From Phascolomyces articulosus (Eukaryota; Mucoromycota; Mucoromycetes; Mucorales; Lichtheimiaceae), in the NCBI GenBank assembly GCA_025677815.1, contig JAIXMP010000001.1:2170001-2234000 (forward strand): a stretch of DNA of 64,000 bases. Direction: 5' to 3'. Positions within the stretch are counted from its first letter, which is position 1. Each line of letters starts with the position of its first letter. The notes under the pieces are model-generated. The model made no database searches and had not been told where the DNA came from. It saw only the letters and a list, made by a program, of their open reading frames with translations. This document shows positions 52,670-63,209 of this stretch, piece by piece. A program made the position numbers and the translations under genes.

Positions 52670-53520
52670 TTATGAACCAGGTATATATGCATATTTATTT
52701 AACCAGGGGTACATCGCTCTTAATTTTTTTCCATCTCAAAAATCCGACTTTTTCTAATTTATCCATCCATTTAACCTATAATACTATGACTCAAATAACC
52801 TATTATCTACAACAACTCAATTGTCAACAATACAATTGTAAATACCTAATCCTTTTTTTTATTGATGGGTTTTATATACTACAAAAATAATGTGTTTTCT
52901 CACGAACACATTGTTATATATAAATTATGTTCCACATTGGCCATTGATTGTATGTCGTACTCACCCAACAATAGGGTATCCTGCAACTTTATCAAGAAAG
53001 TATCATCAAATATGGGGAACTCCGGAGCTCTTATCCGGTTATTTGGGACGGCGATGAAGCAACAAAGAGCAACAAGATTTCTTATTTCTTCAAAATTGGT
53101 TATTTTTTTAAAAAAGAAACCCCGAATTCGGGACACGTGCGGCTTTTAGGCTCATTTCATTGTCCTGGTTGCATTATTTTTTTATATATGACGAAGGAGC
53201 TTATTACAAAGCATTGTTGGAAGAAGCAGGACACTATTTGAATCGACTCTTATTCAATCCAATGGATTATAAGATGAAAAGGTAAGCTTTTTTATATATA
53301 GATATTCTATTATTTGAGATGGTTTATAAGAATTACAGCCCACTTTTCTTCTATTTGAACATGGGTCCATGTTGGTCATAAAAAACAACTTTAAACTAAG
53401 TCTCTTACAGCAAGCCCATCGAAAACTATATCGCTTTGAAAAAAAGTCCGATAAAAATTACCCGTATCCCGAAACGAAGTGCAAGGATCGACGTTACCAC
53501 GTATAAGAAACAGCCTTAAC
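52670..53520 (+). pseudogene. Possible gene remnant of unknown family
   Basis: Coding-like pieces on the plus strand change frame. 52780-52890 reads YNTMTQITYYLQQLNCQQYN. Near 52960-53050 comes YPATLSRKYHQIWGTPELL. 53195-53281 reads YDEGAYYKALLEEAGHYLNR and ends AAA-AG at a GTAAGC donor. After a 'CTTACAG' acceptor at 53411 the frame resumes as KPIENYIALKKSPIKITRIP and stops at 53518. The last two pieces splice in frame, so this was probably a real 3' end of a gene. The upstream pieces contain stops and shifts. I do not recognise the family. Confidence 0.35.
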
Positions 53521-54863
53521 AACAAATGTATATGCTGAATGGTCCAGCACTATTCACTCATTCACATACATATACAATTTATACCTATGGAGCAACCCCC
53601 GCTCATTGATCATATGCTGGCTTGAGCACCGTATCTAAGATTGAAAAAAAGCTTTGTATACATGTCTTCTGATGAAACTAAGGATGGATGATATTCCCAT
53701 ATTCATGGAAAATGGAAGATTAAGGTTTGTATAGGTATATTATCTTTTGAACTATATGTCTTATTTACTAAAAGTAACTTATTCATTTACCCATCTGATG
53801 ATTTGTGTAGTGCAAAACAAGGGTTAGTGACACGTTACTGCATTAGTCAACATTCGCATGTTGAGGGAAAAAAATATGGATGATGAGGAGAAGGGATCAC
53901 AACTACGACATATTGTACAACATTTAAATGGAAAAACGCGCAAATCTCCAACAAAAACAACCCATTTGTGCGCGCGCGTTCTAATATATGTATGTGCGCG
54001 ACTTTCTCATCTTATAACGTAATAATAGTTTGAACCACATGATCATATGCAATATAAGCTTTGGGAAATTATTTATAACAACAATGAAAAAATGGATTCC
54101 ATGGATGACGATAATAATATAATTAATAATAATGATCAATGCATCAAAAAGTTAAACAACAACAACAAGAAATATGAAGGAGGAGATATGGATAATAGGA
54201 GTTGGGTTTTTTTTACGGATAAAAGTGAAGGATGAATCGTTTTTGAAAACAAGGGATTATAGGATGATGATGGTGATGAGCTCCATCCAATCATGGATTA
54301 TAAACAATTGGGAACGGCGCAGTTTCTGCCGAGGAGCGGAATGATATATTGATGTTTTTATGGTCGAAAAAGAGCTCTAGACAGAAGTGGTTTAGTAAGA
54401 GAGATAGCAACGCCACTAATCAGATTAGTTTTTGATCTAACAAATAATGTATATCTTAATAAATTGAGTATATTATATATTTACATAAAGAAATGAAATA
54501 TGGTGCAGAATGTTTCTATCATTGGAAATCAAGGGATGAAGGAGAAGGAAGAGGACGATCTTTATGTAATAGATCTACCATATATTATACGTATTATAAT
54601 CTATAAAACAACAACAATGAATTTTACATAGCTAAAAGTAACAAAGAATTTTTGCCCGATTCACGGCTACTATTTTCCCTGCAATGAAAATAACCAAATC
54701 CGGGTTAAATTCTTACCGCAAGAAATATTTACTTCCTGTCTCTCTCCTCTTTATTTTTTTTCTTTCTTTCTTCTTCTTCTTCACATCTTTTATATATTTA
54801 CACTAAATACATACACACTTTTATCCTCCATATAAACAAAAAGAAACATCAAATCATATTATC
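53521..54863. other. Intergenic region upstream of ERG6
   Basis: No supported gene. An alternating CG stretch (GTGCGCGCGCG) at about 53968-53978, with more CGCG at 53936 and 53996, is striking in this AT-rich DNA. A small Asn/Asp-rich frame at 54047-54235 is simple sequence. TTTTATATATTT near 54787-54798 could be the ERG6 TATA element. Confidence 0.5.
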
Positions 54864-56575
54864 ATGGCCGTCGCTATCAATAGTCAAACTGAAGAGGTGC
54901 AGTTGATGCGTAAACTTCATGGTGAACTTGTCCTTGAAGAAAGTGGATTCTTTAAGAAGGTCACTCAAAAGGATTCCCGATTGAACAAGAAGGCAGCTGA
55001 AAACTACTATAGCAATTGGTCCATGAAGAAAGAAGCAGAACTTGAAGATAATCAAACTTTTGTCGATGGTCGACGAGAACAAGCTCAAAATATGACCAAT
55101 TCATTCTATGATCTTGTCACTGATTTCTATGAATATGGTAAATGTTTCTTTTTTATCTCATTTGTACGATGTATCCATGTGGGTTTGTGTCTCTGGAGAG
55201 AAAGTGTTTTATGTTTTGATAAAGGAAGCAGACTAGTTACGTGTGAAAAGACTTCTTGATGGGAGAACACGTCATGCTCATTCTATTATTTTTAGCAATA
55301 TAGTGAGGACAAATATTAACTTGGAATTTCTCTTTTTTCATTTTATAGGCTGGGGTCAATCTTTTCATTTTGCAAAGTTATATAAAGGTAAGAAAGAAAA
55401 ACACAGAAGATTTTTTACTATATGCATAAGAAACGATCATAAGATTCAGGAGGTGTTGTGTGTGTGTGTTTGATGATTCTTTGTTTACTAATATGATGAT
55501 GCATTGATGGATTTATTTAGGAGACTCGTTCGAAGAAAACATCAAGCGTCATGAAGCCTTCCTTGCATTAAAGCTTGGTTTAAAGAAGGGAGAACGGGTT
55601 TTGGTAATGCATTTTTTTTATATAAAGGAAAAGGGGAAGAGACAAAGTGAAGGTTGATCTGTAGTGCAAAGTGACCCGCTCTTTATTTTTTTTTACTAAT
55701 CTCAATGCTGCGTCGTGCAATTTCTTTATAATTATAGGATGTCGGTTGTGGTGTTGGTAAGTTATCATAAAAGCAATATATACCACAGTGGTTACCTCCA
55801 CTTGGGTTGTTTTATCATTATCATCAATTATGATATTCATCATTGTCTTATATATATTTATATATATACAGGTGGACCATTGCGTGAGATTGTGAAATCA
55901 TCTGGTTATGCGCACGTTACTGGAATCAATAACAATGCATATCAAATTGAACGCTGCTTTGCTTATTCTTCTAAGTATGGGTTAAGCGATCACACGGATT
56001 TTATCAAGGGTGATTTTACCAAGATGCCTATTGAAAACCAAACCTTTGATGCTGTGTTTTCAGTTGAAGCCACGGTCCATGCTCCACGTTTAGAAATGGT
56101 CTACGGTGAAATTTATCGCGTTCTCAAGCCTGGTGGACGATTTGCATGCTATGAATGGTGTACTACCGATAAGTATGATCCCAATGATGTTTCCCATCGT
56201 CGTGTGATTCATGGTATCGAAGAGGGTAACTCTATCTCCAAGCTTTATACAACAAAGGAATGTTTAGCAGCAGCTAAATCGGTAGGATTTAATGTGGTTG
56301 AAGAAGGGGATGTGGCTCCAGTGGATTCAGCTACGGTCCCTTGGTATTATACACTCAAAAAACCTGAAGGTCTTCGTGGTATGCTTCGATCTCCATGGGG
56401 TCGATTTTATACCAATAGTTTATTGACTTTCTTGAACAAGTTCAGTATGGTACCACCTGGTGTTTTGGAAACTTCACAACTTTTAAACAGTGCAGCAGAG
56501 ATGCTCGTTGCTGGCGGCGAAATGGGTATCTTTACACCCATGTACCTCTTTGTCGTTGAAAAACCTTTGAACTAA
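54864..56575 (+). CDS. ERG6: Sterol 24-C-methyltransferase (Erg6)
   Basis: Methylates zymosterol at C-24 with S-adenosylmethionine in ergosterol biosynthesis, at the ER or lipid droplets. Five exons: 54864-55137, 55349-55387 (39 nt), 55521-55603, 55738-55756 (19 nt) and 55872-56575, giving 372 aa. Sterol-site YEYGWGQSFHFA is split by intron 1; the SAM motif I VLDVGCGVGGPLREI is spread over exons 3-5 with the 19-nt exon at its core. Further marks: GINNNAYQIERC, GDFTKMPIENQTFDAVFSVEATVHAP, the motif III region IYRVLKPGGRFACYEW and the C-terminal sterol-MT domain ending FVVEKPLN. The start ATG at 54864 lies in ATCATGGCC context. The length equals that of fungal Erg6 proteins. Confidence 0.97.
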
Positions 56576-58034
56576 ATTACAACAATAATAACAATCATCT
56601 ATTTTTTTTTATCACACATTTCTTTAATAATAGTAAATAGTTGCAACCACCATTATCTTATCCACATCTCACATCATTTCACAACAACAAATAGTTTAAA
56701 TAATTTATTCCTATCTTCATCCTATTTTCTTTCTCTTCTCCTTTCCGTCTTTTTTTTTATATAAAATCTTAACTCTCTTGTCTTTTTTTTTATTAACCTT
56801 TGTAAGATTACCATTTAATCTCTACACATTTTAATAATATTTATATCTACACGCATACACTGTCTTCCAATATTTGTTTGTTTATTTGCGTTGGGGGAGA
56901 AAAAAAAGGTTACAATGATCTAAAAAAAAATAACTCTAAACCGATTATGGTGTCTTTGTTTCCTTTTGAGACAGCATAACATCATAATCGTCTATCCATC
57001 CTGATGATATCTAAAAAACATTTGTATTCGGCGATAATCAGCCGGTCGTCCCTCTCTTTTATTTTTCATTCCTCTTTATCTGGTTGGATAAACAACGGCT
57101 CTTTTATTCCGACCTGTGGTTGATATATAATGGATTCATTTCATAATTTTAAATAGATGGATATAAAAAAAAACTTGTGTAGCCACCCGCACCTTTACCA
57201 CTCGTTATTTTTTTTGCATGTTTGAGAATTCCATGAAAAATGAACAGCTTATTTCAAGAATGCACAGCAACGGTGATGGAATTCAGATAAAAGCAGTAAA
57301 AAGTCAAAGGAGAAACTCGCTTTTCTTTTGGTTATTAATTAATAATAAACGCGCACCTTCAGCAGTGCATTTAATTCTGTCATTGTAAAATTGCTTGTCA
57401 CACCTGATCAAAAATGATCTTCACATCATTTTATTTTATTTTATCATAAAGATGGCTTATTGCTTCATGATTTCCCAACGTTTCCCGCATTTTCACATAA
57501 CTAAATGCTAAATAGCATGGTAAAAAAGATTTTCGTGAGAAAGAGAGATCTTTTTTTAAAGAGAATATTACCCAGATACTACTACACGCGTGATATAACA
57601 TATAAGTCGTATCGTTTTACATACATATGTTATATGATAATAGCACAGTTATTTATATGGTATCTATCATCTCAAATATCATCAATATCAGCGGTTCGTT
57701 GCATGAATTAAGTATAAACTATTTATATTTATTATTGGCTATAATAGTAATATGAACTCGTGAGTAAATAAATAATGCAGCACGAAATTCTTCTAGATTG
57801 ACATATCACATGCATTCTTTTGGATTAAAAGAGATTTGTTTTTCATGTCTTGGTTCATAAAAAAGAAACAGAAACAAATTTAATGGTCAAACCCGATTTT
57901 TTATTTTACGACGCAAAATGGTTGGTCCAAATTACTGTTCAAGGAGTGTTTTATCAACCATAGGAACCAACCAATTTTTTTTTTTTTTGTTCTTTTTCAT
58001 TACACCTCTTTTTTCTTTTTGAAGCTTTTCATCA
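56576..58034. other. Intergenic region between ERG6 and the AHA1-like gene
   Basis: About 1.46 kb with no supported gene. The first 300 bp are T-rich 3' flank with AATAA-like signals; the last 80 bp carry a T-tract leader before the AHA1-like start. Small frames (57505-57711) have no recognisable features. Confidence 0.6.
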
Positions 58035-59207
58035 ATGTCGAACTGGAAGAATCCTAACAATTGGTAATGTATCTCCTTTACGTTAAAATTATATAATTAT
58101 TTATTAATATACTCATACATATTATTCTATCCAATGTACTTCATTTAGGCACTGGTAAGTAAAAAACGATCGAAGTCTCTAGAAAAAAAAAATTGTAAAA
58201 GAAAACTCAACTTTGGGACTCCATGTCATGTGAAAACATAGGGTCAACAAGAACTGTTTCAACTGGGCAAAGAAATACTTTGCCGAACATTTGGAAGGTC
58301 TTGAAGCTCAAAAGGATGGTCATGAGGTGTCAATCGATAAAGTAGACGATTTGTCTGGAGATTGTGATCTTAACATGAGAAAAGGAAAGATCATTACAAT
58401 CTATGACATGTGCCTGAAATTAACTTTTCAAGGTAATTATTTTTGTTGTTATGGTTATGGTTACTCTTATTGATGGTTACTATGAATACTAATATATATA
58501 TATATATATTGTTGTTGTCAAAAAAACTATGATAGGTACCTTGGCTGATGGCACCGAAGTTTCTGGCAGTATTACTATTCCCGAAGTTGCACATGATTCT
58601 GAAATTGATGATTATGTGGTAAAGTATTCATATAAATGATTTGCTGTTATAAAAAAAAACCTTGTATACTAAATATTACATTTACTTCTTTGAATAGTTT
58701 AACATATCCGTCAACGATGATTCTTCCGCAAAACAACCAATTAAGCCTGTTATCCGAAAGCAATTGCAACCTTTGGTTTGTGCAAAGTTGGACAAGTTTG
58801 CTAGTGACATGATTGCCAGTAAGTTTTTGAGAAAAGGGAAATAAGGATGGTTTATTACAAGAAGAGAAGAAACACTTATTAATGTTACTTTTTTTTTGTT
58901 CTATATAGCTCATGGTAGTGATGTTTATATCGAAAAAGAGAAATTAAATAATCACCCACCAGCCGATCAAACAACAGGTGCTTCGGCCTGACTATCGTCA
59001 TCCTCCTCATCCACAACAACTTCAGCTACAGCCACAAAATCATCATTATCACAACAACCAAAACAATCTAAACCAAAACGGAAACGACGAACAGATCGAA
59101 AATCTAAACAACCTCCTACTTCTACTAGACATCATCTTACAGTACCCATCGCGGTGACTGTAACCATTTGCATTTCCTCTTTATTATACAAGTACTATTA
59201 TCATTAA
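58035..59207 (+). CDS. AHA1/HCH1-like HSP90 co-chaperone with a C-terminal hydrophobic anchor extension
   Basis: The N-terminal AHA1 domain stimulates the HSP90 ATPase. Core exons: 58035-58063, 58149-58154 (6 nt), 58242-58432, 58536-58618, 58698-58818 and 58909 onward. The start MSNWKNPNNWHWVNKNCFNWAKKYF matches the yeast Aha1/Hch1 opening, with WHW made by the micro-exon. Family marks include ITIYDMCLKLTF and GSITIPEV. The frame meets TGA at 58989-58991 (170 aa, no AHA1 C-domain, Hch1-like). The next 71 codons are open to TAA at 59205-59207: Ser/Thr, then KPKRKRR, then a hydrophobic VPIAVTVTICISSLLY and KYYYH end. A 48-nt in-frame intron 58978-59025 (CAG|GTGCTT, branch-like CTGAC, TTCAG) would remove the TGA and give 226 aa; readthrough of TGACTA would give 242. 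Which form dominates is unknown. Confidence 0.85.
58978..59025 (+). promoter_or_regulatory. Candidate 48-nt optional intron or readthrough site holding the proximal TGA
   Basis: The donor CAG|GTGCTT is weak at +4 to +6. CTGAC at 58988-58992 fits a branch point, followed by a pyrimidine stretch and TTCAG. The length is a multiple of three and both sides are in frame. The stop lies in TGACTA, a known readthrough-prone context. Confidence 0.55.
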
Positions 59208-59213
59208 AATAAA
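59208..59213 (+). terminator. Poly(A) signal AATAAA after the distal stop of the AHA1-like gene
   Basis: AATAAA follows immediately after the TAA at 59205-59207 and lies about 95 bp before the convergent GRC3 stop. It places the 3' end of the transcript beyond the extension. Confidence 0.5.
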
Positions 59214-59306
59214 GAAAGAAGGAAAAAGAGAAGAAAGGATTCTTTCATCTCTTTTTTTTCTTTATCTATTTATATATCACAATTATATCTACATTCCCAT
59301 CATTTT

Positions 59307-62300
59307 TTATGTGTGTTTTCGTACATGGATTCTTCGTTTCTTGGTAGCAATGGCACCAATACCATTGACATTACCACTTTTTTCTAAATAAGGGACTTTG
59401 TTCCATGGTTGTCGAGCAATCCCATTCCCATTTCCATTATGTTGATCCAGTAAGGTAGATACAGGCAGAGCAATATTTCCCTTGACAATAGAAGATACTT
59501 TTTTCAACAAGGAGAGGGGTAACGGTGTAAGCACATGGAAAGCATGATGGTTTGGATCAATAGCACGGATTACAGCTAAACCATAACATTTTGTTTTGGA
59601 AGGTGTTGGAGGTGGGTTTTGCGAAGGTCCAAAGTAAAGCGGTGGTACCTATTTTACATGGTCATTTAGCATGTAATTTATCCAGAAATTCCTTTTATTG
59701 AGAAAAATAAACTTACTGTTTGACCATTGGATGAACCTTCGGTGACATTGGAAGGTGGTGACTGTTCATGTTCTCCACCATGATCCTCCATGCTTGAACG
59801 ACCCACGAGAGCCACTAAGGTCCCATTCAAAGCATGCAACATTTGACTTTGTGGTACATCTTCTGTCAAAAACCATACACCATCAACTAATCCTTTGCGC
59901 CAATCCAATACCCATGGCAATTTATCCACCATTCTTGTTTGAAAATTCCACCAAGGCTCCCCTAACTGACATCCAAACGTATGTAAATCTTGATGAAGAT
60001 AGGATACCATGGCCAATTCTCGAGAACTGGTTGCTGAGAAAGATTTGGCGGTAGGTGCCAGAAGGTCTACACCACATTCCAAATAATGGAAATGAGGTGT
60101 AGATAATGATGTGGATGAGGAAGAGGAGGTTGGATTCTCCTCTTCTTGTTGTCCTTGTCGTTGTGACTCTTCCGAGCGAGAAATCGTAGTAGCAAAAGTA
60201 GGAGGCAGGTTTTTGATTGGATCCAACTGTGGTGAATACATGATAAATACATTGGTAGGTTCTGCTTGTTGTGTAATGCTCAATAATAAATCATATCCCA
60301 ATCCATTGATCCATCCTTGTGTATTGATAATCAATGGTACACGATCCTCGTCCTTCTCAAAGTTCATGGTGCTGAATTGAGTTTTGTAGACATGGATCAA
60401 GTGGCTAACGCTATCCAAATAATGCCCTGGATTATTGTTCGAACTTAAGGAGCCAATATAATGACTATGCAGAGGTGAAAGATGCTGATGTGTATAAGGA
60501 GGTCCCATGACAGGTGTATCAATAATATGAAGTGATACCACGCCAGGTGGTGTAAATTCACTTTGTCCAACATCAGTTTCCAGATAGGCAATTCGTTTGT
60601 GTCTAAAAAAAAAAGTCATGAATCAAACAATTAAACATTTCGTGAGAAAATAAATAAATAAATACATGTAACTAGCGCGTGTGTATATTGCGCGGACAGG
60701 AAGAGGATTATAATAATAATCCGATCCGAATATACACAGCATAAACTTACTTGTTCAATAATACATTTGTTAAATAACGAGCAAAGGTTGATTTTCCCAT
60801 ATCTTTGTTACCACAAATAAGTCCTACCATGGGTGATTGTCGTTCTAATATAGTAATCAGGTTGTATGTAAGTATATAAAACCAGAAATAAAAAACATTA
60901 TAAATATATAAAGATGTATATAATCCTCTATATGTACCTTGTTCTGTTTTATAAGCTTTCTGTACTTGATTTTCCCAGGCAGGAGATATGTTCAATGCTT
61001 TAATATCAGGTACAACCGAAAAAAGCTAAAAAGGACATTAATTTCCGAAATTGATCAAAGGTCCCTTTTTCTTCTTTTTTATAGCCATTGCATATATATA
61101 AAATAGAGGACTTACGGGTTGAAATCCGGGTATACTCTTCAGAAGGGTCTTTGGATTTTGTTCTTCCTCTTCTTTATCATCTGTCTTTGGCATCTGTAAT
61201 TGCCAGATCCCTCTTGGTACTTCTGCCAAATCTTCCATATCATCCAATCCACACCATTGCATTCCCATAACCAGAAATATATTTTCTAAACCAGAGGATG
61301 ATTGTTTCATTTTTTTTACAATAGATTGAATTGTGTCGTTGGTAGGGATTTGAAGTTTTGATGTTCGTTGAATGAGAGGAGATATTTCATTCGTATTGGG
61401 CGAATGGATAGCAAGTAATGCATGTGTTTTTGGTGAATAAGCTGGATAGAGATGAAGTGTACGGTCCGTTGATGAAGCGTGTAAAACAGAACCCATAATA
61501 GATACAGAACCAGATAATGGTGCTACTAATGCTTTTCCTGCAAATACAATTTTCTACAAATGACATAACAAATACGTGTATTGGTTCAATAACATCAAAT
61601 TAGCCTTGATCCTGTTTTTTTTTTCATCCATTTTCAGCATTTCTCTGTCCGTCTCTCCCGCATTATCATTATTACCTCGCCATTTTTAAGACCAATAATT
61701 AAACATGGTTCTACATCCAGAGTGATACATTGTACATTTGTTTTTGAAGGTTCGAAAATGGATACTAGGTTTTGATCCTTAAATAGACTGATCATTGTTA
61801 TCATTATTATTATTGTTATTTTGTTAAATTACTTTTTAGTTTCCAATATCCATAAATAAATAAATTTTCAAAGGAACATTCATCCTTCAAATAATAGCTT
61901 ACAATCTAGGTTCTCTTCGTTTAAATGTTTTAATGCCTAGAACTGAATTGGATGGAGAATTGCTCGCACTGGATGCTGGTGTCATATTGGGAGTTGAATT
62001 CTTATTATTATTGTTATTAGTACATGATGGTAATGGTAATGGTGTTGACTTCACAGGTGGATTATTCGTTTGTTTTTGAGTTGTATAGATATGTCTATTT
62101 GTCGTAGCTGCGGTAGTAGAAGTAGTAGTAGAAGTAGTAGTTGGTGATGGTGTTTGTGCTTCGGGTGTAGAGGTATCAGAAGCAACAGCAGCTACTGCTG
62201 CCGCTGCTTTCCGGGCGGCAATTGCACTAAGTGGTTTTAGTGAAGACTTTTGCTGTTGCTGTTGTTGTTGCTTTTGACGTTGCTGTGGATCTTGTTTCTT

Positions 62301-62585
62301 TTTTTTAAACGTCTTCGTTGGTATTTCTGTAACCGAATTTTTATTGGGTACAACAGTTGTTTTATCATTGATAATGACGGATTGTACTTGCTTTGCAAGT
62401 GTTACTTCTAAGTCATTAATAAAAAAATAAATAAATGAGTATTATTATCAACATTCAATAAATAAGACGCGTTTATATATATATCATGTAAAGATCTTAC
62501 TCATTTTTTGAAGGGTGTTAAATAAATTATTACCGTCATTACTGATTGTGTCTTCATCGATCGATCGCTTTCGTTTATGATTCAT
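59307..62585 (-). CDS. GRC3: Polynucleotide 5'-hydroxyl kinase Grc3/NOL9
   Basis: Nucleolar RNA kinase needed for ITS2 pre-rRNA processing and rDNA transcription termination. Eight exons: 62585-62501, 62404-61903, 61787-61676, 61553-61116, 61025-60938, 60844-60751, 60602-59717 and 59648-59307, giving 848 aa. The N-terminal 200 residues are disordered, with KRKRS, polyQ and Thr/Ser/Asn-rich runs. A beta-rich domain follows (EPCLIIGLKNGEKIVFAGKALVAPLSGSVSIMG). The P-loop is GLICGNKDMGKSTFARYL, the Walker-B-like region IAYLETDVGQSEFTPPG, and the lid region lies within exon 7. INTQGWINGLGYDLL is a Clp1/Grc3 family marker. Intron acceptors for exons 2 and 3 were chosen because alternatives give immediate stops. 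The gene is convergent with the AHA1-like gene, with only 99 nt between stops. Confidence 0.93.
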
Positions 62586-63209
62586 TTTTTTTTAAAAAAA
62601 AAAAAGATTTTTAAAGAAGCAATTTTTATAATTTGCTGACTTTAGGTACAAAAAATTAAAAGCATGAATTTGGGTGCCTTAAATTATACCCATTTTGGTA
62701 GTAACGTATTTATAGCAACCAAAAGAATTATAAATGTAAAAAAAACGGATAGAAGTGTTCTTTTAATAATAATAATAATAATAAAATGGTGAGAGAGAGA
62801 AAGATAGAGAAAAGGTATTTGAAAGAAAGAAGAAAAAAAATGTATTAATACTGTGTTAAGTTGAGATTTGTTGGGTTGGGTGGATTGTTTGAAGGATATA
62901 TCGTTTCTTTCCTTCTTTTTCGGGAAATTATTAAAAAAGATGATAAAGAAAAGGTTATTTTTTTTTAAAAAAAAATAAAGATCAAGGGTTATAAAAGAAG
63001 AAGTAAAAGAGTTAAAGAAGTCGAAAAAAAGGATTTAAATAGGAGTCATCTTAACCAATTGCAGATACAGAGCTACACAAAACACACATCACATATCACA
63101 CACACGTACAAATATTATATATATAGAAAAAAAAAGTATTAAAAAAGATCAATGAAAATTATTATCCTCTTGATAGAAAAAAAAAACAAAAGAAGAAAAG
63201 ACTGATGCA
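62586..63209. other. Intergenic region between GRC3 and the septin gene
   Basis: About 620 bp containing the GRC3 promoter and the septin 3' flank. A- and T-tracts, AAT repeats (62766-62783) and purine-rich stretches; a TTTTTTTTAAAAAAAA-type palindrome lies near 62959-62976. No gene is seen. Confidence 0.6.

Noticed and set aside
58992..59207. The extension after the TGA as a separate gene
   Set aside because: It has no start codon of its own, is in frame with the AHA1-like gene, and its poly(A) signal fits the same transcript.
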